A stretch of 64,000 nucleotides of DNA from Ulva prolifera (taxonomy: Eukaryota > Chlorophyta > Ulvophyceae > Ulvales > Ulvaceae), in NCBI GenBank assembly GCA_023078555.1, contig CM041199.1, positions 3,716,513 to 3,780,512 on the forward strand. The letters run 5' to 3'. Each line of letters starts with the position of its first letter. Position 1 is the stretch's first letter. The position numbers were made by a program, and so were the translations under genes. Positions 44,692 through 55,900 of this stretch are shown piece by piece. Under the pieces are notes generated by a model. That model was not told the origin of the DNA and made no database searches. It saw nothing but the letters and a program-made list of their open reading frames with translations.

Positions 44692-46752
44692 AGCGTCGGC
44701 TACAGCGGCTGTGATTGCTTGAGCATAGACGCACGCGTGGGGCAGGTGTCACAGGCCCAACCTGGTCGCAAGCATGCGGAAAGTCCACCCAGTTGGCCCC
44801 AGATCGCGAACACCCCACCCCACGACGATAGAGACATACTACTACTCGCGTTGCGATTGCTGGTGCTGCAGGCTAAAAACTATTGCCACGCGAGCTGCCG
44901 CAACGTGAGGTGTGCTGATTCACACTACTGCATTTCGAAATCCAAATGTAACTTTCACGCAGGCCTGCCCTGCGACCGGTATCGCAGTCGGCGCATGACC
45001 TTGATTCATGGATTCGAGGTGCACAGCTGCCTTTGTAGCAACAGGTGCAGCACTGCGTCCTCGCTTGCGCACCACGCCACGCAACCAGGCGAACTTCAGA
45101 CCTGCACAGAACCTGGCCAACATGTCAGCTGCGATGGCTTGCCCTTGCATGCATCCGTGAACGCAGAGTTGAGCGGCTTTTATCATCGCATGGAGATTCG
45201 ATCATGCTGGCAACCTTTCGCATCTTGACCTAACGTGATAGGCTTGGCCTCAACACCGCCACCGGCGCTTTCCTTTGTCTGCGTCAATACTGCTATGAAA
45301 TTATATCCTCGTTCTGCACAAAATTCGAATTCGCGGTGGGGGTCTTGAAGGTGGCACTGCATGGCACCCAGGTTGCAGTGCAGGCACATCCATCCTTTCT
45401 AGGCAGGTGTGTTGAAACAGGCACTCCGAAGTTGTCAGAGACAGCAAGGAATCGTTCCACGTACGCCGTTCCGGACATGAAGTGTGCAGGTGTTGCTCTG
45501 CATTGATGCAAACAGCAGTCACACTGGCAGTCACACTGGCATGCCATCTAGCAGCAGCACATCCAAAGAACTGTCGTGCAGATAGTGTGCACACGGTAAT
45601 GCCGCGGCTGCAACAACGACATCAGTGCACGTTTGGGATGCCTTTTGCTCCACTTCGTTTTCGCTCTGACACCTGCCTCCTCGCGTCCTTCACCAGACAC
45701 GCACACACGCAGTGCACTATCTCTGGCATGTGCCTTACAGCTTGTTGCCTGCACAGTACCATGACATTGTCGTGCAACTGCCTGTTCTGGACTTGATACA
45801 GATCAGGTAGGCAAGCTAAAACTGAGCCGTTGCCAAGCCAGCGCCAACCTTGGCCTTGTCAAGTATCCAGGTCTTGCATCTCAGCCCTCCTGTGATCATG
45901 CAGTATCCCACCAACTTCGGTAGCAGAAGGCCAGCAGGAAGTCGACCTTGGTGCATATAAACAGCATGAAACTTCAAACACACCAAAACATGCTGTTTCT
46001 GGGATTTTGCCTTGCTGTTCTGGCGCTTGCACCGTCCCATGCCTTTGTGATTTGCAACGGAATCAGAAGGGAACATGGGTGGTCCTGTTCCTGCATAGTT
46101 CGCAGGAAGCATGCCCTTCTTTATGTGGGTCTCATCTTTAATCACATCTTCTTTGTCTCTTTCACAATCATGTGACTGCGGATGCAATTGCAACAACTGC
46201 CACAGCGATAGCGCCCACCAGCATGGATCTGCCGCCTTGTGAAGGTATTCTCACTGGGCATCCTCAACGCTGGACTTGCCAGGCCTGTGGTCACCCGAGA
46301 TTGTCCACCTGTGTTCTTACATCATTTCAGCTTCAGCATCAACAAAATTCGCTGGCCATCTGCTCACCACTGTGCGTAAATGTAGATCTGTAGTAGCCCC
46401 TACGCCCTGTAGCCTGCTTCATTCCACCTGTTTCCATGCTAAGGGCTGTCACCAGCCCTCAGACTTCAACAGGCCACCTTGATCGACGCATGGCGTGGCT
46501 CTGGGCAGTGCCCAGTTCAACACCCACAGCCGTACATGTGCCCAAGACACGGCCGTCTCGTGCATAACCACACCTGTCACCCGGGCGATGAGCAAGCCGT
46601 CTTAATACCCTCAATGCACACCGCAAGCACATGCATCCCGCTCATACCCATCTGGATTTCCTTATTGGTAGCGTTGTGTGTGGACTTGAGGACTGTGTGT
46701 TGTTGGCACCATGTAAACATGTGCCCCCGCTGCGAAGAACACAGATGCATTC
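44692..46752. other. Intergenic region with a weak signal-peptide ORF
   Basis: Upstream flank of the coiled-coil gene. The only item of note is a short plus-strand frame at 45948-46175: after Met at 45966 or 45990 it reads MLFLGFCLAVLALAPSHAF, a textbook hydrophobic signal segment, but the rest is unrecognised. A TATA-like CATATAAAC is just ahead of it. It may be the first exon of an unresolved gene or chance. Confidence 0.35.
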
Positions 46753-47649
46753 TTGAACATGTGCGTCAAGCATGCTGGTTCTAACTTCGGAGCAATGGGA
46801 CACTGTCACCTTGGCAAGGGTGGAATCGCACCACTTGTGCGAGCGCTGAGTATGATGCAAACGCCACAGGCTGGTGAAAAGGCAAAAGATTGTGAAGTGC
46901 TTACGTGTGCACCGTCCCAAAGAACGCCTTGCAAAGCAGCTGCAGGATCAGGAACTGCTGCTTGCGACACTGAAGGCATTGCTGTCAGTAGCGCTGCAGT
47001 GATCACTGAAAAGCGAACGCCTTCTAAGATCGAGCAAGACAGGAGAGGTTCAGAGCTGATGGCTGGTGCACAGGAGATTATTGAACAGTTCAGTGATCGT
47101 GACCTCCCTGCGCACCTCCGCAGGAGGATTTACGGCAGCTTCACAACAGTTTTGGCCGAGCTCAAGCAAGCCCTTCATCACTCGCGGAGGTCTAGTGTGG
47201 TAGCTACAGGCCACATTGCTGCACGAGAAGGCCACTGTGTGCAGAGTTACGTTCCACAGGTGACAAGGCATAAAACTGCTTTGCAGAGAAGAGATGACTG
47301 TGCTGGAAAGCGCAGCAGACCACAAACATCATCGAATGCAGTCGAGGCTAACCATTGTGTTCGACCTACTTCGGGTGCCAAGTTTGTCAAGACCAGCAGG
47401 AAGATCAAAGCAGACACAAAGAAGACAGCTAGTACATTCGATGAGCGTTCAGCAAAGTGGGTGGATAAAGTTTTGGAGAAGGAGAACGCAGCTGCAGTGC
47501 GCGAGGCCCCGTTGAGCTGTGCAAGGCCACCTCTTCAGCCCATCATAGCCGACGATGCTGCCGATACAATCGAATCTCAGGGCGTCGAGATGGACGACAT
47601 GGTGTATTTACTGACAAATGGGATACAGAATTCTATGTCCAGTATGTAG
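46753..47649 (+). CDS. Hypothetical protein, 298 aa
   Basis: A single-exon frame that I do not recognise. The predicted protein is soluble and basic, with a helical stretch at residues 100-140 (GAQEIIEQFSDRDLPAHLRR, FTTVLAELKQALHHSRR), a Lys/Arg-rich region (KTSRKIKADTKK), a helix with KWVDKVLEKENAAAV, and an acidic tail (GVEMDDMVYLL). No membrane segment or signal peptide. Amino-acid composition looks coding, and GC is moderate, as in the first exons of neighbouring genes. An upstream exon or an inner start at one of the early Met codons (residues 3, 15, 34) is possible. Confidence 0.5.
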   Translation: MNMCVKHAGSNFGAMGHCHLGKGGIAPLVRALSMMQTPQAGEKAKDCEVLTCAPSQRTPCKAAAGSGTAACDTEGIAVSSAAVITEKRTPSKIEQDRRGSELMAGAQEIIEQFSDRDLPAHLRRRIYGSFTTVLAELKQALHHSRRSSVVATGHIAAREGHCVQSYVPQVTRHKTALQRRDDCAGKRSRPQTSSNAVEANHCVRPTSGAKFVKTSRKIKADTKKTASTFDERSAKWVDKVLEKENAAAVREAPLSCARPPLQPIIADDAADTIESQGVEMDDMVYLLTNGIQNSMSSM

Positions 47650-48300
47650 AAGTGTTAAAGAGTGTAAGTGCTGTGGGCTGGCCATCGTCTGTAGCAATGT
47701 TCAGCACACCTTACAAATGCCATTTGTCCCGCTACGATTGATGCACCAGTGCTATCGTCTATTGGCGTTGACAGGACAAGCTTTCAACAAATTGAGTATC
47801 TGACGTGAACTTGTGGCAGGTCGAGGCACCCGACCCAACAGGTCGAGTTGTGTGGGCCCCAGATACATCACGAAAAGCTCAGATATGTGTTAAAACGTAG
47901 CTGTGCAAAGTTACGACGGAGTTTCGAGGAGTGCTGTCCATAAACGGTCGTCCAATGCCACATCTGCATTGAGTCGCAGCCACCGAGTCGCAATCACGCC
48001 GCGAAGGCCACGATGTCCTAACTGATAACCAACAATCGATTTAGTGTGTCTCTGTGGTGGCCCTGATGCTTTCGCTTTGAGTTTTGTTGAGACTGCAAGC
48101 TAGCGAGGGTGGCGTGGTGTATAACCGTCGGGGAAAATAACACGGGGGCGCAGATTTGCTGAATTTCGATGAGTGTAGCACAGTGTGCATGTGCGTGTGT
48201 GGGGCTTGTTTGCCGTGCATTCGGGCTGTTGGTCCGAGGGGTAGGCCACTCGATTCACCTCCTGAAAGGCCCCATTAGCTTTTGGGGCACCGCCGGTAGT
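47650..48300. other. Intergenic region
   Basis: No open frame of note on either strand and no repeat recognised. It ends at the target duplication of the hAT-type element. Confidence 0.5.
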
Positions 48301-48308
48301 GATGACAG

Positions 48309-49486
48309 CAGTGCTCTACAACCCCCGTATTTTACGGAGGGATTCCCGCTGAGTTTTTCCATTTTTCAGAGGGCAAGCACCGCTGGTATGCTGAAATTTC
48401 GGAGGGCTATCCCGCCGTAATTGTTTTTTTCTGGAGGGATGCCAAAAACATTTCGGGCTCGCTGCGCTCGCATGTCTGCTGAAGTATGGTAGTGAGGAAA
48501 ATCCTTTGCATTCATATACATTTACCTCCAAGGCCTGTTTGTGTGGGCAACAACAGCAACATACTAGTACACATTCAGTCGCCCTCTTGCATACCAAAGG
48601 TCAGCACGTGCTCTAACTCATCACGCTCAATGTCCTGCTCGTCATCATTGTCACTATAACCTACCTCCTCACCACCTTCAGTACCTGGAAGCACATCAGA
48701 CAAAACAGCGTCCCACGCCTCATCAGGCTGCATGGCTACTGCCTCAGCAAGCTTACGGACGAGGAGGCCACAATTTGAATCATTCACCAATTTCGCATAC
48801 ATGTCTATCATGGTGAGTGCACCCTCCTTATCATCTATGGGCCTGTTGGGATCAAAATGCTGCTCGCGAAAGTCTTCGAATGTGATAGCTTATTTCACAC
48901 GTAGTTGAGAGTCAAGGGTGGCCACATGCGTCGATAACATCAGCGGTCGTATGATCACCGCCTAGCTGACTTCTCGCAGCCTGGTTCGTGCCGGACGTGC
49001 TAGCAACCTCATCACGAGCGCGCTTTCTGGGGGCTGACCCCTTGAAACCGAACGGATTAAGCATTGCTCAAAGCGACAGGTGTACACAGCGTCTATTGGC
49101 ACTTTCAGCTGTGCTTCGCAACATTATGTAGCGATACAGAGCCAGCGTGTTGCGGCTACGGAGCAAAGCATCCAGTGACGTCTCGGAAAGTGCACCTGAG
49201 GACACTGTGCACCTAGGTGCAGCTGCTCGTCAAGATCGCTCGCTTCGCTCGCTCGTGTGCTCGCAGCATTATCAATGTGAGCACATCCCGCCCGCTGCGC
49301 TCGCACGTCGCACATTTCAGCGGGCAAGACCGCTCAGACGCACGAGACACAGCGGGCTGCGCCCGCTGGCATTTGCTGTAACAGCCCAGTTTCAGCGGCG
49401 TAAACCGTCGACTTTTCAAAATCTTGGCGGCATTTTCAGGAAAAACGTCTATTTCAGCGGGAAAACCGGCGGTTTGTAGAGCACTG
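48309..49486. mobile_element. hAT-type DNA transposon, internally reduced
   Basis: A 1178-bp element whose ends are CAGTGCTCTACAA and its complement, with similarity continuing imperfectly (CCGCCGGTTTTCCCGCTGA). It is flanked by the exact 8-bp duplication GATGACAG (48301-48308 and 49487-49494). CAGTG ends plus an 8-bp duplication are diagnostic of hAT. Subterminal GC-rich palindromes such as GCTCGCTTCGCTCGC are present. A minus-strand frame at 48575-48811, extending upstream in frame to about 48885, encodes an acidic tail (EEVGYSDNDDEQDIERDELE); I do not recognise it as hAT transposase, so the element looks non-autonomous. Confidence 0.88.
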
Positions 49487-49954
49487 GATGACAGCGTGTG
49501 CGGAAGCTCTGTCGACCGATTTATCTGCTGTGTGACAACTTGTGTCCCGCTACAGTGCAATGTGCACAGCTGTAGCGCTCACGGACGCCACGCATGTGGT
49601 ACAGGTCGCTGTTTGCTGACGGTCGCGATCTGTGTGCGCAAAGCTGTTTGGGTCGGAAGTTTACCGAAGGTTCGGACAGAGCGGATGCTGAGCGTTTACC
49701 GGCAAATACCGCCTCGGTGCTGCAGAACGGTGCGCATTGCAAAGGGCAATATCAATTGCATTCATAACGTGGGAATCCCTGGTCTCTCTGTTTACCGAGT
49801 TGTGGGATGAGCGCATGTCATCTGGAGTAGCTTGGCATGCGCGACGCAAACTGCAGCAGGCACTGTCCTGGTGCACGATAAGGCGGATCGTTTAGAAAAA
49901 TCAATGATAGGTTATTCGTTGAGCCGCTAGACTTGTTGACTGAGGCGTCGCAGC

Positions 49955-52900
49955 ATGGAGCAAGTAGTTGATGGCCACGGCTTGCGCAGCCTGGCGCCGG
50001 AGAGCATCCATCTGCGGGCACTCATTGCCAAAGGAGGCTTCGCAACATGCTACAGAGGCGTCTTCGGTGATCGGGTTGTTGCGGTGAAAGTCGTGCCACG
50101 GCTGTCGTCCGACATGCACACTCGGTATTGCTTCCTTTCGTTCCTGCACGAATGCAAGCTGATGCAGGACATGGACCACGAGTGCGTCTCCCTCTGACAT
50201 CTCGTCTCTCTTCAGGAGGGTCAAAGTTGACTGTGGTGTGTTCTATGGTGGCGCATGGTCATGCCTGTGCTGGGTATGCAGTGCGACGCGCCCAGGCGCC
50301 GTATCACGAGCTTGCACAGTCCTGCAGCAGGCCACGCTGTCCTCTGTGTGTGCCGCGTCCAGCAGGCATCCCATACGCAGCCACTTCATTACACATGACT
50401 CCCTCAAACACGCTTGGCGCCATCTTGCCCGTATGTGGAGTGTAGCGTGGTGCAGATAAAAAGATATGCTGGGGGGGTACACCGCGTCTGCAGCCGAAGA
50501 GCGTTGTCGTGCACAAAGTGACATCTCAACGACGCCATAGAACTGTATCCAGTATCTGCAAGCTGTAGCAGGGCTTGCCTGTTGACTTTTGAATGCGATA
50601 CGCGCAAACGTGGTTGCGACGCAGCTCAACAGATCGAATGCAAGTTGGAAAAGTGTTCGATGCACATGCTGTTCGCAATGAAGCGCTGCAATGCCGTAAA
50701 AGTGCTTTCGTGAATTACGCTTAGCTCCGTTAACGCTCATATTTATTGAACGTGCGGCTGTTTCCGATTGCAACCCTTTTTTATTCGAACTGGTGCAGCC
50801 TCTCGTGCTGGCCAAGCCCGACAGCAGCGACAGTGACCAGCTTGTCATATTTTATGGTGGATTCTTGGCATTCGGGACGTATCGAGCACGTCATCGAGAC
50901 CGCGCCAGCTGGCTGTAGTCACCGAGAAGCAGTCGACGCGTGATTCGTGCGCTATCAACCTGCGTGATTCGTGCGGTTCACGAACCCAGCCTGCCGTCAC
51001 TCCGCAGCATGCTGCAGCACTCAAAGAACGCTCGAGATTCGTCATCTCGCGATGTTCTTCTGTGTTGTGGTCACCGCTGCATGTGCAGCGACGACAGGCC
51101 GCATCAGGAATGGCGACAGCATACTTGTGGCCATTCCTCAACGAACGTCGAACAGGGCCTGATGCATCGCAGACCTGATGTATTTAGCTTGCAGGCCTGC
51201 AATGACGGTCTCCTCCTGACATCCCAGTGCTAAAGATCCTGTTGTGAGCACCAGAGCCAGGCCCAGTGTTGTTCGCCACTGGCAGTCCCATCATGCCATC
51301 ATATGATGCAACATTCATTCAGTATGCACCTCACAACACAATGCAGCCCTGCCTGCACAGCCTGTTCCCGACCCAACTCTGCCTCCGAATGACGCTGACG
51401 TCCTCCGCATTCATCCCCCACTCACGGCCACACGTACGTGAAGCACTGCAGCCAGCCTTCGGGTGTGCGACACCTCCGACTGACTCGGACGATCACCTGA
51501 TCACTCATGAGTGACACTCTCAACGGCGGAGCCCGTGGCGTGCAGGAACGTCGTCAAGTGCCTTGGCGTCGTGACTCTGGAGCGGCGGCACTTCCTGCCC
51601 GTCAAGTCCTCCACCCCTGCCCCGCTGCTGGCGGGCGGGGGCTTCGGCCTCGTACAAGAGTTCTGCACCGTGCGTCATCCCCCCCTCCCCCTCCGCCCTC
51701 CTCCCATATACTATCTCGTATGTAGGTACGTATGCATGATGACATAGCCATATCAATTTGGACGTTGACGACTCCGGAATCTGTACTCTGCCAAGACCGC
51801 ATACATCTGTGATACACATAGTGTATAAGTAATTATCTAGTCATACAGGACATAGTTTCCCCCCACTACCCCATCACCTTACATGCGACCATATATATTC
51901 CCACGCCCTCGCGAGGCCTTGCCGACACGTGCCCAGGTTTCCGGGTGTCACGGCAACCAGTGGGCGCTTGCAGCACGCTGTACGTCTCACGCCCACCCCG
52001 TGCTGCTCCCGCGTCTGCGCAACAGTGCATGCATCTTCCCGGATCTCAGAGCCGTCAACGTCCCCATGAACAGGGCCGCGACACCACGCATACTTCACAT
52101 GCATGCAGGGCGGCTCGATCGCGGACCTGCTACTGAAATGCGAGACGTCCCCCCTCCAGAAGCTCTTCTCGCCGCAGCAGGCGCTGCAGTGGTGCAAGGA
52201 CGTCTGCGCCGCCCTCGTCTACATCCACACCCGCCCCCAGCCGGTCATCCACCGGGACCTCAAGCTCGACAACGTGCTGCTCACGGAGGGCGCGGCGGCG
52301 GTGGCGGAGGGCACGGCGCAGGCGGGCGCCGCGCGCGGCGCGAAGCGCACCGCGAAGCTCGCAGATTTCGGCCTCGGCGCAGTGCGAAAGCCCCTCCCGC
52401 ATAATATGGTCTACAGAACTAAGTGCTATCCTCCGGGGAAATTGTGTTCTGCGCGTGTCTCACCTTGGATGGCAATGCTGATGGCTGATGGCTAGTACGT
52501 TCAGCCAACGCCCTGCATGGTGTACGTGTGTAGCCTCCTGCACAGGCCTTGACCCCCCCCCCCCCCCCCCCCCCCTTGGAATGACATGCCTGCCCAAAGT
52601 CGTCAGAAGGTGCGGGCTGGAAGTGGAGCCGTGGCCGGCAGTGAGATTCTATGGGGATGGACCGGAAGGGGAAAGCCGACTCAATGCCGTTGCTGCCGCA
52701 CACGGCCGCGCCGTGTCCGCGCTGAGGCAACACACGGCGCAACAAGCGGCGATGCTCACAGCGCCGCTGCTCAGGATCCGGACACTTGTGGACGACGTGC
52801 CGGCCGTGGTGGCTGGCCACGCGCGTCGCGGGCTCAATGGGACTGCGTGCCGGTGGTGTGGGAGCGCAGGGAGCACGATGCATGGTTGTGTGATGGCCCC

Positions 52901-55900
52901 TGGCATGCATGCTTGCGACAGCTGGACCCGTGTGCAGTGCATCACGAAGGGTGTGGCGAGGGTGGCAACACATGTGCGCGCCCCGACTGACCTCGACCTG
53001 GATGTCTCCCTCACAACGGCGCTGGAGGCCGCGCATGAGGGCAGCCGTGTCGGCCACGCGCCCGCCGACGTCAGCCGCCATCTGTCCACCGTCGGCTCCG
53101 CGGCGGCCGCCGGGAACGCGCTGCAGGCCCTCGCGGCCACAGAGGCCGCGTCGACCCCGAACAAACCCTCCTTTGAATCTGCCAGCATCACCCCTGACAC
53201 CTCCATCGGCACCCCCGGCTTCTCCCTGGCGTCGGTAGACTCAGCTGGGGCGGTGCCGGAGGGCGGCGCGGACGTGCACGGCGCCGGTGCCGACGCGGCG
53301 GCCTCGGGGGAGCGTGGCGTCGGGTCACCGGGGGGCAGCATCGGTGGCGCGGCAACGCCGTCGCTGTCGGCGTCCGCCACAGAGGCGGCGCGGATGTCGA
53401 CTTTGGAGCCGATCAAGGAAGCTCGCGAGTCCAACTGCGTGTCGCTTTCAGGGTATGCCGTGCGCTGTGCTGCAGGTTTCTGCCCGTCAGACACACACGG
53501 GATCTTCGCATCTCCGCCGGAGTGCCCACATGTTGTCCCGTTCATGCGGAGTTGTTATTGTCGTCCTCAGGATACGGCTGAGTAAAACCACATTTGCTTT
53601 ACTCTACATAACCCGTGGATTTTCGTACGTATCAGCATCGATACGCCTCAGCCCTCACCCTTGTGCGTGCAGGCGAATGGCACACGGCGCGCAGATGGAG
53701 TCGGTGACGTCCTCCGTTGCCGCCGAGGACAGCCTGCCAGTCATGCTCCTCCGGGAGGAGCAGCCCCCGGCGATCTCCCTACCCGACCCCTGCGCGCCCG
53801 CCCCAGCAGCGCCGGCGCCTGTGCCGGCCGACGATGCCATCGGCGATCAGGCGGACCAGCTTCTCAGCACCTCCTACGGAATCACCGACATGCACACCGC
53901 AGCCACGGCCAACACGTACACGCCGCCGTATGGCGCGGCCCTGCCGCCGACGTCGTGGCCGCGCATGTCCGCGCCTCAGAACCCTGACGGCCATTCGAAT
54001 TCCGGGCCGCAGTCGCTGCGTGGCGCGGACCGCCCCGGCGCCACGTCGGTGATGACGAGCACCTCGTCGGCGTACAGCCTGCAGCTGCCGGTCCCACCGG
54101 GGCTCCTCGGCAGCGCGAACGAGGCGCGCTCGCGTAGCGTATCACCGCCGTCGCAGCCAGGGCCCCCCGGCGAGCACATGCCGCAGTCGCCGCCGCGGCC
54201 ACCCGCGCCGGTCGTGTCGCACGTTCTGTCCCCCCGGCCACTCGTTGAATCGCCGGGGCATGATCCCCTCCCCGTCGATGTGCAGCTGTATAAGATGTTC
54301 GACACCAACGATGTCATCGACGCGCGCCTGTTCGAGGGGGGCAGCCCGGGTCACGGGGCTGTCGCAGTAGCTACAGGGGCCCAGCCTGGACCCATCGCTG
54401 AGGGCGTCGAGCTGGATGCGTCAGACGATGACGCATCCAGCAGCAGCTGGCCGTTGCGGCAGCGCGCAGTGCCCCCGGGGCAGCCGGCACATGACGCGCC
54501 GTGCCCGTCGGGTGTTGCCAACCGCGGCCATACCGGCAGCCTGCACGACAGCGAATTCATCACAGACGCTGCCCCCAGCAGCCCCGAATTCTCCCCAGCC
54601 GCCCCGAGGCGGCCCCGCCGAACGTTCCAGAAGCTGCCGAGCGGACTGCCGCCGATCGCGCCGCAGAGCATGCAGCGCGGGGCGGGGGAGATCGAAGGCC
54701 CGGCCATGGCGGCCCATGTGTCGATCGAAGCCGCCGCAGATGCCATCAGGAGTGCGGCTGCTGACGTGGAGCCGAGGCGAGCACAGGGTGCGGCGGCCGC
54801 GCGGCTCAGTGTGCCTTCGCTACGCAAGACGTCGGCCCCGCCGCCCTCCGCCACGGCGGCCGCGCCTGGCGCCGGAGGAGACGAGGAGCCGCCCAGCGTG
54901 CGCGCGGTGAGTGTGGGCACGCATCGAAGCATCGTGAATGTGTACACCGTGACAGGCGCCCCTGAGCTGACGCACTCACAGTCCCACGGTGAGGGTGGGC
55001 CCAAGTCGGACCGGCCGCATGATGCGTCAGAGTACCCCGCGATGGGCGCGCCGCTAAGCGCTCCAACACAAGCACCTCGTGCGCCCCCCACAGCCTGAGC
55101 GCTGCGCTCTGCCTGAAAAGCCCGGTGTTTTTGCAGATGCGCGGTACACTGTGCTTGCATGAAACAGCACGGGCCGCCGTCGGAGTTCCCCATGTGAAAG
55201 CTGTCCTCGCGGCACTGGCCATGCACACTGCCATGCTCAATCTGCGAGGATGCGTTGTGGTGTATGCGTGTCTATGGCTGCAACTGGAGGTGCCGATTGC
55301 GAGCATATCCCTGAATGTTGACATGCAAACGCTGGTCCCGTAGGTGTGTGCATCCACGCATGGCGTCGCCTCCGTGTGGACCGGGGGGTGTGCATGCATC
55401 TGCGGCAGCATACCACCGTCGACGTCGCGGCCGCGGCCGCGCATGCATTTCATGACCCTGACGGTGGCTCCCTTTGCAGCCCTGCGCGGCAATGAGGACC
55501 ACAACGCGCACCTCAAGTACAAGACCTACGCACACAGCTCGCAGCGCGTCGTGTCCGTCAGCCAGGTCCTCCCGAGCAACTTCCTCATGCCCTCGGAGGA
55601 GGCCGAGCCGCCCCTGCCCTCCTCCGCCACCCCCGACCCCGCCGCCACGGCCTCCTCCGACGACCCCGCGGCCCGCGGAACCCCGTCGGACGACACCCGC
55701 GCGCTCTACGGCAGCGCCCGCGACTCGGCGGACGGGGCCGGCAGCGGCGCCGCAGACAGCAGCCCGGAGCGTGTGGACCGCACCGGCGGCGCGCGGCTCG
55801 CGAACGAGGGCTCCGGCGTGCTGCGTGCTGAGCATGAGGCGGCCAAGGCGCAGATGCCGCAACTGCACCAGGTGTTTGGCGCGCTTGCGCAGAAGGTGGC

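Noticed and set aside
52649-55226. Long minus-strand ORFs (298 and 291 codons) within the kinase
   Set aside because: Antisense shadows of kinase exons 4 and 5; the sense frames join the kinase with matching phases.
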